Shown: piece after piece, positions 33,728 through 43,633 of the stretch | How positions within the stretch are numbered: position 1 is the stretch's first letter | Layout of the letters: every line of letters begins with the position of its first letter | Source: Bradyrhizobium macuxiense | GTDB lineage: Bacteria; Pseudomonadota; Alphaproteobacteria; Rhizobiales; Xanthobacteraceae | NCBI RefSeq assembly: GCF_001542415.1 | Contig: NZ_LNCU01000120.1 | Location: 170,916-223,525 of the forward strand | Length of the DNA stretch: 52,610 nucleotides | Direction of reading: 5' to 3' | Notes under the pieces: model-generated | The model's input: the letters and a program-made list of their open reading frames with translations, nothing else | What the model was told of the DNA's origin: nothing | The model's database searches: none | Made by a program: the position numbers and the translations under genes

Positions 33728-34531
33728 ATGATGTCGTTCCGGTCGGACCAATCCAGCGTCGTGGTGCCCTTCGCAAATCGAAGGCCGGCCCCGGTCACGC
33801 CGGAACCGATCCCGATGCGACCCGTGCTGATCGTGCTGCATCAGGAGACGTCGACCCCCGGGCGGATCGGCAACGCCCTGCGCGCGCTGGGGTATCCCCT
33901 GGATATCCGCCGCCCGCGCTTCGGCGATGCGCTGCCTGAGACCCTCGATGAACATGCCGGCGCGGTGATCTTCGGCGGCCCGATGAGCGCCAACGATCCC
34001 GACGATTACGTGCGTCGCGAGATCGACTGGATCGCGGTGCCGCTGCGCGAGCAGCGGCCGTTCCTGGGCATCTGCCTCGGCGCTCAGATGCTGGCGCGAC
34101 AGCTCGGTGCCGTAGTCGCGCCGCATCCGCAAGGGCGCGTCGAGGTCGGCTACTATCCGATCAGTCCGACGGACGCAGGCCGCGCGCTTTGCCCGAACTG
34201 GCCGGCGCGCGTCTACCACTGGCACGGCGAAGGATTTCAATTGCCTGACGGCGCGGAGCTGCTCGCCGCGGGCGACGACTTTCCGACGCAGGCGTTCCAG
34301 TTCGACAATGCCTTTGGCCTGCAATTCCATCCCGATGTCACCTACGCGATGATGCATCGCTGGACCACGCGCGGTTGCGTGCGCATGGATTCACCCGGCG
34401 CGCAGCCGCGCGATCTGCACTTCGCGCAGCGCGCCGTCTACGATGCCGCCGAGCGCGCGTGGCTGAAGCATTTCATCGATGGCTGGATCGCGCGCGTGCC
34501 GCGCACGGTGATGCTGCAAGCCGCAGAATAG
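33728..34531 (+). CDS. Class I glutamine amidotransferase-like protein
   Basis: A 267-residue protein. The class I amidotransferase core runs from about residue 35, with FGGPMSAND, the nucleophile elbow LGICLGAQ (Cys) and the catalytic His in LQFHPDVTY. The third residue of the triad, usually Glu in HPE, is Asp here. There is no synthetase domain, so it is a stand-alone hydrolase of the GMP-synthase-related family, of uncertain substrate. ATG at 33728 is followed by a second ATG at 33731; either could be used. Confidence 0.85.
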   Translation: MMSFRSDQSSVVVPFANRRPAPVTPEPIPMRPVLIVLHQETSTPGRIGNALRALGYPLDIRRPRFGDALPETLDEHAGAVIFGGPMSANDPDDYVRREIDWIAVPLREQRPFLGICLGAQMLARQLGAVVAPHPQGRVEVGYYPISPTDAGRALCPNWPARVYHWHGEGFQLPDGAELLAAGDDFPTQAFQFDNAFGLQFHPDVTYAMMHRWTTRGCVRMDSPGAQPRDLHFAQRAVYDAAERAWLKHFIDGWIARVPRTVMLQAAE

Positions 34532-34668
34532 CCGCGGCGCGGAATATCGCGTGCAGCGGCCTGCGCCTTTTCATTTCTGTAGATGTGTTAGTGTTGTGGG
34601 CAACGGCCGGTGCCGCTGCGGAAAATCCCGGTGCGCGCCGATAACGACAAAACCACAGGGAGATCGCC

Positions 34669-35478
34669 GTGAGCTACGAACACATCCTCTACGACGTCAG
34701 CGACAGGATCGCGACCATCACGCTCAACCGGCCCGATCGCATGAATGCGTGGACCGCGATCATGGAGCGCGATGTCCGCCACGCGATGGAGGCTGCGGCC
34801 AACGACGACAATGTGCGCGTCATCGTGCTGACCGGTGCGGGCCGCGGGTTCTGCGCCGGCGCCGACATGGAGGCGCTGAAGGGTATTGATCCCAACGAGG
34901 TCCGGCGCGGCGAGAGCATTCCGTTCGACATGAACCGCCGGGCCGACTGGCAGACGCGCTACGCCTATTATCCCGCAATCAGGAAGCCCGTCATCGCGAT
35001 GCTCAACGGCGCCACCGCCGGCATCGGCCTGGTCCATGTGCTCTATTGCGATCTGCGCTTCGCAGCTGACACCGCAGTGTTCACGACGGCGTTCGCGCGT
35101 CGCGGCCTGATCGCCGAGCATGGCATCAGCTGGATGCTGCCGCGGCTGGTCGGCCATGCCAACGCGCTCGATCTCCTGATGTCCGCGCGACGCGTGTCGG
35201 CCGAAGAGGCGCTGCGCATCGGCCTCGTCAACCGGCTCTGTGCACCGGACCGGTTGCGCGAGGAAACCTACGCCTATGCCCGCGATCTCGCCGATTTCGT
35301 CTCGCCGAGCGCGATGGCGACAATCAAGCGCCAGCTCTACGACGTGCCGTTCCAGACGCTGGCCGAAGCCACCATCGACGCCAACCGCGAGATGCAGATC
35401 TCGCTCAAGAGCAACGATTTCAAGGAGGGCGTCGCAAGCTTCGTGGAGAAGCGGCCGCCGCGATTTACGGGGACGTGA
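34669..35478 (+). CDS. Enoyl-CoA hydratase/isomerase
   Basis: A 269-residue crotonase-fold protein. It has the CoA-binding and oxyanion-hole segments GAGRGFCAGADMEAL and NGATAGIGLVHV, and a candidate catalytic Glu in RGLIAEHGISW. Full family length. It probably acts in beta-oxidation of fatty or aromatic acyl-CoAs; the exact substrate is unknown. GTG start at 34669 with AGGGAGA upstream. Confidence 0.92.
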   Translation: MSYEHILYDVSDRIATITLNRPDRMNAWTAIMERDVRHAMEAAANDDNVRVIVLTGAGRGFCAGADMEALKGIDPNEVRRGESIPFDMNRRADWQTRYAYYPAIRKPVIAMLNGATAGIGLVHVLYCDLRFAADTAVFTTAFARRGLIAEHGISWMLPRLVGHANALDLLMSARRVSAEEALRIGLVNRLCAPDRLREETYAYARDLADFVSPSAMATIKRQLYDVPFQTLAEATIDANREMQISLKSNDFKEGVASFVEKRPPRFTGT

Positions 35479-35506
35479 GGGGGAAATTGCCAGATAAAGT
35501 CCGGCT

Positions 35507-35706
35507 TCGCCGGTTGGGCTTCGCCGGACATCACGCTTCGCTCTTCCGGCTCTGCGTGGCTGCGCCACGCGTAGCTCTTGGAGGTCTAGGAAAGAGACTC
35601 TTGAAACAGTCCGTCTTCGCCCTGCGGGCTACGCCGGACACCACGCTTCGCCCTTCGGGCTCTGCGTGGCTGCGCCACGCGTAGCCCGAAGGGCGAAGGG
35701 CGAAGC
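35507..35706. repeat. Tandem palindromic repeat units beside tRNA-Ala
   Basis: Two related units (about 35507-35579 and 35607-35706) share cggacatcacgcttcgc/cggacaccacgcttcgc and tgcgtggctgcgccacgcgtag. The second unit ends in a long hairpin that pairs cacgcttcgcccttcgggct with its complement and reaches the encoded CCA of tRNA-Ala. No gene is visible here. It could terminate the tRNA transcript. Confidence 0.75.
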
Positions 35707-35707
35707 G

Positions 35708-35783
<76 letters not shown>

Positions 35784-35964
35784 ATCGCGGCCGGGTTATG
35801 CTGAGTGTCCCGGCCGACAGTCGGGCGCCATTTACAGTCCCACCCCAGGTCAAGTCAAGAACGGTGAAACTGCGGTTTTCGGCCCGGCGGCCGGGCAAGT
35901 TCCCTTGTTTGCGGGGGAATGAACCGATATCTAGCAGATTGTCCTACCTGCGAGCCCCCACCAC

Positions 35965-36255
35965 ATGCGCGCCGTCCTCGACATCGTCATCATCGTCCTT
36001 GACCTCTATGTCTGGCTCCTGATCGCTTCCGCGATCCTGTCATGGCTGGTCGCCTTCAATGTGGTCAACACGCGCAACCAGTTCGTCTCCGCGGTGGCCG
36101 AGTTCCTGTACCGGATCACCGAGCCGGTGCTGCGGCCGATTCGCAACGTGATGCCGAATCTGGGCGGGCTCGATATCTCGCCGATCATCGTGATCCTGAT
36201 CATCATGTTTATCGAGCGGGTGATCATGTATTACATCTATCCCAACGTCATCTGA
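35965..36255 (+). CDS. YggT family membrane protein
   Basis: A 96-residue inner-membrane protein with two hydrophobic segments (about 3-28 and 72-90). The YggT signature is FLYRITEPVLRPIRNVMP between them and LDISPIIVILIIMF before the second helix. Family roles include osmotolerance and envelope functions; the molecular role is unknown. First gene of a compact set with DUF167 (23 bases later) and folD, a common neighbourhood. Confidence 0.93.
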   Translation: MRAVLDIVIIVLDLYVWLLIASAILSWLVAFNVVNTRNQFVSAVAEFLYRITEPVLRPIRNVMPNLGGLDISPIIVILIIMFIERVIMYYIYPNVI

Positions 36256-36278
36256 CCCTTCTCGATGGACCTCCGTTG

Positions 36279-36608
36279 ATGGACCCTTGGCGCTATTCAA
36301 CCGAGGGTATCAGCATCGCGGTGCGCGTGACGCCGCGCGGCGGCCGCGACGCCATCGACGGGATTGAAACGCTGGCGAACGGCCGGTCGGTCGTGAAGGT
36401 GAGGGTGCGCGCCATTGCCGATGGCGGTGAGGCCAACCGCGCGGTGACCGAGCTGCTTGCCAAAGCGCTTGGCGTGCCCAAAGCCAGGGTGAAAATCCTG
36501 TCCGGCGCCACCTCGCGGCTGAAGCAGGTGGCCGTCGACGGCGACCCGAAGGGGCTGGGCGAGACCTTGCGGAAGCTGGCCGCCTCGCGAGAGACAAAAA
36601 AGGACTGA
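36279..36608 (+). CDS. DUF167/YggU family protein
   Basis: A 109-residue protein with the DUF167 core: ISIAVRVTPRGGRDAI, VKVRVRAIADGGEANRAV, LLAKALGVPKARVKILSGAT. The family is small, alpha/beta and of unknown function; it commonly follows yggT. ATG at 36279 is chosen as the first start after the yggT stop. It ends one base before the folD start, so the two are co-transcribed. Confidence 0.92.
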   Translation: MDPWRYSTEGISIAVRVTPRGGRDAIDGIETLANGRSVVKVRVRAIADGGEANRAVTELLAKALGVPKARVKILSGATSRLKQVAVDGDPKGLGETLRKLAASRETKKD

Positions 36609-36609
36609 T

Positions 36610-37494
36610 ATGACTGCCCGGATCATCGACGGAAAGGCCATTGCCGCCGAGCTGCGCACCCGCGTCGCCGACGAGGTCGCCCGCGTCAAGCGCGACCACG
36701 AGCTCACGCCCGGGCTCGCCGTCGTGCTGGTCGGCAACGATCCGGCGAGCGAGGTCTATGTCCGCAGCAAGCACACCCAGACCCAGGCCGCCGGCATGGC
36801 CTCCTTCGAGCACAAGCTGCCGGCGGATGTCTCGCAGGACGATCTGCTGGCGCTGATCGCCCGCCTCAACCGCGATCCGCTGGTGCACGGCATCCTGGTC
36901 CAGCTGCCGCTGCCGAAATCCCTGCACACCGAAACCATCATCAATGCGATCGATCCCGCCAAGGACGTCGACGGCCTGCACCCGAACAATGCCGGACGGC
37001 TCGCGGGCGGCTTAGCCGCGCTGTCGCCCTGCACGCCGCTCGGCTGCATCATCCTGACCAAGAGCGTGCATCCCTCCATCGAGGGCATGAACGCGATCGT
37101 GGTCGGCCGCTCCAATCTGGTCGGCCGTCCGCTGGTGCAATTGCTGCTGAACGAGAACGCGACGGTGACGATCGCGCATTCGCGCTCGCGCGATCTGCCC
37201 AAGCTCGTTGCCCAGGCCGATCTGGTCTACGCCGCGGTCGGCCGGCCCGAGATGGTGCGCGGTGACTGGTTGAAGCCGGGCGCGACCGTGATCGATGTCG
37301 GCATCAACCGCATTCCGGTGCCTGGGGGTAAGCCGAAGCTGGTCGGCGATGTCGCCTTCCAGGAGGCGCTCAACGTTGCCGGCGCGATCACGCCGGTGCC
37401 GGGCGGCGTCGGTCAGATGACGGTCGCGTGCCTCCTGGTGAACACGCTGCGTGCCGCCTGCGCGATCCAGGGGCTGCCGGCGCCGGCGGCGTAG
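36610..37494 (+). CDS. folD: Methylenetetrahydrofolate dehydrogenase/cyclohydrolase
   Basis: A 294-residue FolD. It interconverts 5,10-methylene-, 5,10-methenyl- and 10-formyl-tetrahydrofolate with NADP, supplying one-carbon units for purines and formyl-Met. Motifs: SEVYVRSKHTQTQAAGM (active-site Tyr and Lys in YVRSK), QLPLPKSL, KDVDGLHPNNAGRL, PCTPLGC, GRSNLVGRP for nucleotide binding, and PVPGGVGQMT. Full length for the family. It begins one base after the DUF167 stop; a family A repeat follows in the convergent gap. Confidence 0.97.
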   Translation: MTARIIDGKAIAAELRTRVADEVARVKRDHELTPGLAVVLVGNDPASEVYVRSKHTQTQAAGMASFEHKLPADVSQDDLLALIARLNRDPLVHGILVQLPLPKSLHTETIINAIDPAKDVDGLHPNNAGRLAGGLAALSPCTPLGCIILTKSVHPSIEGMNAIVVGRSNLVGRPLVQLLLNENATVTIAHSRSRDLPKLVAQADLVYAAVGRPEMVRGDWLKPGATVIDVGINRIPVPGGKPKLVGDVAFQEALNVAGAITPVPGGVGQMTVACLLVNTLRAACAIQGLPAPAA

Positions 37495-37515
37495 CAAAGG
37501 GCGAACTACTTCGGC

Positions 37516-37599
37516 CGTCATTGCGAGGAGCGAAGCGACGAAGCAATCCACGACGCGACAAGCGGTGTGATGGATTGCTTCGCTTCGCTCGCAATGACA
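37516..37599. repeat. Dispersed palindromic repeat, family A copy 2
   Basis: The same end sequences as 25232-25318 (cgtcattgcgaggagcga and tcgctcgcaatgac) with aagcaatcca/tggattgctt inside; the middle differs. It fills the convergent gap between folD and ppa. Confidence 0.88.
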
Positions 37600-37620
37600 G
37601 GAGGACTCTGCGATCCTCGC

Positions 37621-38154
37621 CTACTTTTTCTTCTTCGCCCGCTCAATTCCTTCCAGGATCAGCTTGCAGGCTTCGTCGGCGTCGCCCCAGCGCAGCACCT
37701 TCACCCACTTGCCCTTCTCGAGATCCTTGTAGTGCTCGAAGAAGTGCTGGATCTGCTGCAGCGTGATGTCGGGGAGGTCGCTGAAGCTCTTCACCTTGTC
37801 GTAGCGCTGGGTCAGCTTCGATGACGGCACCGCGATGATCTTCTCGTCGCCGCCGGCCTCGTCTTCCATCAGCAGCACGCCGACCGGGCGCACGCTCATC
37901 ACCGCACCCGGGATGATCGCGCGGGTGTTGATGACCAGCACGTCGCAGGGATCGCCGTCGTTGGACAGCGTGTGCGGGATGAAGCCGTAATTGCCGGGAT
38001 AGCGCATCGGCGTGTAGAGGAAGCGGTCCACCACCAGCGTGCCGGCCTCCTTGTCCATCTCGTATTTGATCGGCTCGCCGCCCACGGGCACTTCGATGAT
38101 GACGTTGACGTCGTGGGGCGGATTCTTTCCGGTCGATATGGCGTCGATACGCAT
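37621..38154 (-). CDS. ppa: Inorganic pyrophosphatase
   Basis: A 177-residue family I soluble pyrophosphatase that hydrolyses PPi to two phosphates and so drives biosynthetic reactions. The signature DGDPCDVLV is present with its metal-binding Asp residues, along with EVPVGGEPIKYE and the later KVLRWGDADEA. Length is typical for bacterial enzymes. ATG at 38154 has GGAG six bases upstream. The C-terminus ends in a Lys run. Confidence 0.96.
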   Translation of the reverse strand: MRIDAISTGKNPPHDVNVIIEVPVGGEPIKYEMDKEAGTLVVDRFLYTPMRYPGNYGFIPHTLSNDGDPCDVLVINTRAIIPGAVMSVRPVGVLLMEDEAGGDEKIIAVPSSKLTQRYDKVKSFSDLPDITLQQIQHFFEHYKDLEKGKWVKVLRWGDADEACKLILEGIERAKKKK

Positions 38155-38319
38155 GGATTGCTCCGCGTGGTCTTTGGAAGTTGAGAACGGTGTGATTTTC
38201 TTGTTTGGCGCTATCAGGGCGCGAAAGCGGCGTGAACCCGGACTTGTGGCCGGGCAGGCCTTCGCACGAAGCGCTCAGGCTGCTTTAGCCTTGCTGCAGC
38301 TGCGAGAGAAGCAGGATTT

Positions 38320-38829
38320 TCAGTTCGCCCAGGCGAAAGCGACCTTGTCGAGCGACTTCGGCCCGAACCGCTCGGAGGAGCGCGCCACCATGCGGCCGCC
38401 CAGCGCGCGATAGAACTCGGTTGCCCCCTCGTTGTCGGAGAGCGCCCAGATCACCATGGTCTTCAGGCCGCTTTGGATGAGATCGCGGCGCGCGGCGGTG
38501 AACAGGCGTCGGCCGAAGCCGAGGCCCTGGAATTCAGGCCGCAGATAGAGCTCGTAGATCTCGCCTTCGAAGTGCAGGCTGCGGGCGCGGTTGCGGCCGT
38601 AATTGGCATAGCCGGCGATCCTGTCGCCGAACACCAGAACGCTGACGCGGCTGCCCTTGCGGATCGCGCTGTCCCACCACTGCGGGCCGCGACGATTGAC
38701 CAGCTTTTCGAGTTCGGCGCCCGGGATGATACCCTGATACGCCGAGCGCCAGGCTTCGTCATGCGTAGACGCCACCGCAGCCGCATCTGCAGCTTTGGCC
38801 GCCCTGACCTCGATCAGCGTTGTGCTCAT
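38320..38829 (-). CDS. GNAT N-acetyltransferase
   Basis: A 169-residue GNAT protein. Motif A for acetyl-CoA binding is visible as LYLRPEFQGLGFGRRLF (Q/RxxGxG/A type), followed by SDNEGATEFYRALGG in motif B. The substrate is unknown. ATG at 38829 (MSTTLIEVRAAK) is preferred because the family fold begins here; an in-frame ATG at 38871 would add 14 unrelated residues. Confidence 0.88.
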   Translation of the reverse strand: MSTTLIEVRAAKAADAAAVASTHDEAWRSAYQGIIPGAELEKLVNRRGPQWWDSAIRKGSRVSVLVFGDRIAGYANYGRNRARSLHFEGEIYELYLRPEFQGLGFGRRLFTAARRDLIQSGLKTMVIWALSDNEGATEFYRALGGRMVARSSERFGPKSLDKVAFAWAN

Positions 38830-38871
38830 GGTGTAATCAAAGCAAGTCAGGCGGCCGCCTTCAAGGTCCAT

Positions 38872-39209
38872 AGTTAATTATCGGTTAACGTGTGCGCTTT
38901 TTGCATCAGTGTCATGAAAACTTGTCTCGAAAGAGGACAGGACGCCGACGCAAGCGGCCGATTTCGCTGCTCCATGACAAGGCCAGACGCGACGGCGGTG
39001 TATTGTGACAATGTCGATGCCTGGAAAGCGCCGCCGGACTGATTCGACACCGGTATTTTGCAAGGGAATCCCGCCGTGACGCGGTTACGCCGGCTCGCCG
39101 ACGCCGCCCTCGCCGGGCCCAGTGCGAGCGCGGATTTCCGCACGTGTCCGGCCCGCGGCAGCGCAGGTTGCCGGCCGAATGCGCCGCGCGGTGTTGCGAG
39201 CGGAAAACG
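38872..39209. other. Gene-poor gap with possible coding debris
   Basis: No intact gene. Short open stretches near 39080-39190 have protein-like composition but no supported start or family. Taken with the truncated DUF2269 gene that follows, this region looks like a partly deleted locus. Confidence 0.4.
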
Positions 39210-39374
39210 ATGACGCTCTACTTTCTGGTCAAATATCTCCATGTGCTCGGCGCCATCGTGATCCTCGGCACCGGGACCGGCATCGCTTTCTTCATGCTGA
39301 TGGCGCATCGCTCACACGATGCCGCCTTTATCGCGCGTACTGCGCGACCTGGTCGCTTTGCTCGTTCTGGATAG
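39210..39374 (+). pseudogene. DUF2269 membrane protein, truncated
   Basis: The first 45 residues (MTLYFLVKYLHVLGAIVILG, FFMLMAHRSHDAAFIARTA) match the N-terminus of DUF2269 membrane proteins, which are about 150 residues long. The reading frame then diverges and stops at 39372-39374. A palindromic repeat begins within a few bases, suggesting that a repeat insertion or deletion removed the rest. Confidence 0.7.
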
Positions 39375-39376
39375 TC

Positions 39377-39429
39377 GATAGCGTTTTCAAGCGAAGTGGG
39401 AACCGGTTCGCGTGAAGAAGACGCGTCAA
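39377..39429. repeat. Palindromic element, family C
   Basis: Outer arms GCGTTTTC (39381-39388) and GAAGACGC (39417-39424), inner arms GCGAA (39391-39395) and TTCGC (39407-39411). I recall near-identical palindromes scattered in Rhizobiales genomes. It sits between the truncated DUF2269 gene and the DCC gene. Confidence 0.7.
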
Positions 39430-39440
39430 AGGAAACCAAG

Positions 39441-39848
39441 ATGATCACCTGGCCCGACGACGACGTGATCCTCTACGATGGCGTCTGCATCTTCTGCTCG
39501 CGCTGGGTCCGCTTCGTCATCGCGCGTGACACCGCGCGCCGCTTTCGCTTCACGCCGATCCAGTCGGAGTATGGCTCGCGGCTGGCCAAGGCGTTCGGCA
39601 TCGACCCTGATGATCCCGACACCAACGCCGTGGTCCATGGTGGCGTCGCATACATGAAATCGGACGCTGCGCTGACGGTGCTGAGCCATCTGCCGGGATG
39701 GGCTTGGACGCGCGTGCTGTTCGCGGTCCCAAAGCCGCTGCGCGACGCAGTCTATAGCGTGATCGCACGTAATCGCTACCGGATCTTCGGGAAATACGAG
39801 ACGTGCTTTCTGCCCGACGCTGAGATGCGGGCGAGGGTGTTGGAATAG
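39441..39848 (+). CDS. DCC-family thiol-disulfide oxidoreductase
   Basis: A 135-residue DUF393 (DCC) protein. The motif VILYDGVCIFCSRWV carries the CxxC redox pair of this thioredoxin-like family. Further family features are RFRFTPIQSEYGS and RYRIFGKYETC. The in vivo substrate is unknown. ATG at 39441 follows AAAGGAAA at 39428-39435, which lies at the edge of the palindromic element, so that element may supply part of the upstream region. Confidence 0.9.
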   Translation: MITWPDDDVILYDGVCIFCSRWVRFVIARDTARRFRFTPIQSEYGSRLAKAFGIDPDDPDTNAVVHGGVAYMKSDAALTVLSHLPGWAWTRVLFAVPKPLRDAVYSVIARNRYRIFGKYETCFLPDAEMRARVLE

Positions 39849-39854
39849 CTGCAC

Positions 39855-39940
39855 CGTCATTGCGAGGAGCGGAGCGACGAAGCAATCCATGCATCCGCGT
39901 GTGCGGGCCGATGGATTGCTTCGCTCCGCTCGCAATGACG
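39855..39940. repeat. Dispersed palindromic repeat, family A copy 3
   Basis: cgtcattgcgaggagcgg at one end and its complement ending cgcaatgacg at the other, with aagcaatcca/tggattgctt. It lies in the convergent gap between the DCC gene and the amine oxidase gene, six bases from each. Confidence 0.88.
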
Positions 39941-39946
39941 GTGTGG

Positions 39947-41191
39947 CTACTTCCGCAATGCCGCCAACACTTCCCGCGCCGCCCTCTCTCCACTGTCCCG
40001 CGCCCCATGCGCAGTCGAGAAGAAATGCGGCGAGGTCGCTTCGCCCGCGAAGAACAGGCGGCCGTCGACCGGCGCGGCCAGCACGGCGCGCTTGTCGGCG
40101 TGGCCGGGCAACGCGTGCGAATAGGAGCCGCGCGCGAACGGATCATGCGACCAGCGGGATTCGCTGAGCGGCTTCAGCTTGCGGCGAAAATCATTGCCGA
40201 GGAAGGAGACGATCTCGTCGATGCTGTGCACGGCGATGGCGCCGTCGCCGGCGTCCTCGAGCTGTTGCGCGAATCGGCCGCCGAAGAAGCCTTCGATGCA
40301 GGGCTGGCCGAACGGGCGGATGTGATAGGTGCCCATCTCGGTGCGCATCGTGGCGCCGCGTAGATTGCCTTCCTTCGGCAACGCGTCGGGATCGGCGAGC
40401 GCCAGCGTCACCTTGTCGGCGAGGCCGAGCGGCAGGCCGCGCGCGGCATCGACCTTGCCGGGCAGCGCCGGCGAGAAGCGGATCGTTTCGTCGGCGATCA
40501 GGTTGGTCGGCACGGTGACGATCACCTTGTCCGCTTCAATGATGCCGCGCGAGGTCGCGATGCGGACGCGCTTTCCCGAGTGATCGATCAGCTTGACGGC
40601 GCAGTTCAGCGCGACCGGCACCAGCGCGCCATAGGCCGCGATCAGCGCGCCATAGCCGCGCCGCACCCGCCAATTGATGTCGGTGTCCTCATAGGCGTCG
40701 ATGTCGAGGATCGAGGCCTGGTCGAGCTCGCAGCCGTTCACATAGGTCGAGATCGCATCGATCATCGGATTCCAGCGGTTGCCGGGTTCGAGATAGATGT
40801 TGGCAGGGGCGTCCTTGCCGTCCTGTGCGGCTTGTTCGATGCGGTCGTAGAATTCGTCGAGCGCAAGCATGAACGCATCGCGATCGGCCTGCGGGAATGC
40901 CTTGCCGTAGGCGCGTTCACGCCACGGCGGCAGGTCCCTGTTGATTTCGAATCCAAGCTGCTGGGCGATGCCGACAAAACTGTTCTGGTCGGCGGAATGC
41001 AGCCAGCCGCAGCCGACGTCGAACACCACGTCGGGTCCGGCCTGGATCGTATGCGCCCTCCCGCCGAGGCGATCGCGGGCTTCCAGCACCATCGTGGAGA
41101 GGCCGGAATCCTTCAGCGCATGTGCGGCGCCGAGACCCGCGGCGCCCGCGCCGATAACGGTGACATCGACTGTGGAGGGAAGGGAACTCAT
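39947..41191 (-). CDS. FAD-dependent amine oxidase
   Basis: A 414-residue flavoprotein of the monoamine oxidase family. The dinucleotide-binding motif is VTVIGAGAAGLGAAHAL, followed by LEARDRLGGRAHT (FAD pyrophosphate contacts), and the C-terminal FAD segment is GRLFFAGEATSPHF. It oxidises an amine to an imine with release of hydrogen peroxide; the substrate is unknown. No signal peptide. ATG at 41191. Confidence 0.92.
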   Translation of the reverse strand: MSSLPSTVDVTVIGAGAAGLGAAHALKDSGLSTMVLEARDRLGGRAHTIQAGPDVVFDVGCGWLHSADQNSFVGIAQQLGFEINRDLPPWRERAYGKAFPQADRDAFMLALDEFYDRIEQAAQDGKDAPANIYLEPGNRWNPMIDAISTYVNGCELDQASILDIDAYEDTDINWRVRRGYGALIAAYGALVPVALNCAVKLIDHSGKRVRIATSRGIIEADKVIVTVPTNLIADETIRFSPALPGKVDAARGLPLGLADKVTLALADPDALPKEGNLRGATMRTEMGTYHIRPFGQPCIEGFFGGRFAQQLEDAGDGAIAVHSIDEIVSFLGNDFRRKLKPLSESRWSHDPFARGSYSHALPGHADKRAVLAAPVDGRLFFAGEATSPHFFSTAHGARDSGERAAREVLAALRK

Positions 41192-41247
41192 GCCCCGGCT
41201 CTAGCACGTTCGGAAGCGCGCCTAAAGTCAACACGCGCATAACTGTC

Positions 41248-41275
41248 ATCACCCGCGCATGCGCATGCGGGTGAT
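41248..41275. repeat. Inverted repeat upstream of the amine oxidase gene
   Basis: ATCACCCGC (41248-41256) and GCGGGTGAT (41267-41275) are complementary, with GCATGCGCAT between. It lies between the amine oxidase start and typA end; no T run follows. Confidence 0.6.
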
Positions 41276-41326
41276 CCGGTATTCCAGAGACAGTCGTTGT
41301 TGAACCGATGAGTCGCGGCGTACTGG

Positions 41327-41349
41327 GTGCCCCGGTCAAGCCGGGGCAC
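41327..41349. repeat. Hairpin GTGCCCCGG/CCGGGGCAC
   Basis: A perfect 9-bp stem with a five-base loop, 23 bases after the typA stop. It resembles another widespread rhizobial repeat (gccccggtcaagccggggc). No T run follows in the typA direction, so terminator function is uncertain. Confidence 0.65.
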
Positions 41350-41371
41350 GACAGAGGACTTACGCCACCGC

Positions 41372-43198
<1,827 letters not shown>

Positions 43199-43333
43199 GG
43201 CTCTTCTTCTGGTCGTGCATAGGGTCGTGAGCGCGATCTCGCCGGACCATCGGGGCCGGCCGCTCGCAGACGTAGCCCATCCGGGCCCGGATCACGCTCA
43301 TACCTAAGAAATTTGACGGGGACGCATCACCCC

Positions 43334-43375
43334 AAAAAGGAAGCCCGGCCAATGGACCGGGCACCTACTGCGTTG
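43334..43375 (-). ncRNA. Candidate short RNA upstream of typA
   Basis: Reading leftward, a promoter-like pair (see next feature) is followed by about 42 bases that end in a GC-rich hairpin (GCCCGG 43357-43362 complement with CCGGGC, paired to 43343-43348) and a T run (43338-43334). No ORF is present. It could be an independent small RNA or a transcription attenuator for typA. The start is estimated from the -10 box. The rest of 43199-43633 holds nothing recognisable. Confidence 0.5.
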
Positions 43376-43381
43376 CGGCGC

Positions 43382-43409
43382 AATATAGTCAGAAATCGCC
43401 AAAAAACAA
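43382..43409 (-). promoter_or_regulatory. Putative sigma-70-type promoter for the short RNA
   Basis: On the minus strand, TTGTTT (43409-43404) and TATATT (43387-43382) are separated by 16 bases, close to the TTGACA/TATAAT consensus. It points leftward to the candidate short RNA and to typA. Confidence 0.5.
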
Positions 43410-43633
43410 TGATTTGTTGGCGGTTCGGGTGACCGAATTTCGGGCCGGAACCGTGGATTTTGCGGGCGCTCCGGCGCGATTTTGGCCGGAGCGCTGCCGC
43501 CAGGTGTCGGAACCACGATCGCACCGCGCCTGGGTTAGCTGCGGCCGGTGGGGCTTCCACCTCGCGGGCGGCGCGTTCGTCGAGTACCGTCCAACGTCGA
43601 ATCCGGCAAAGCTCAGGCATCGTGGAAGCCGTC

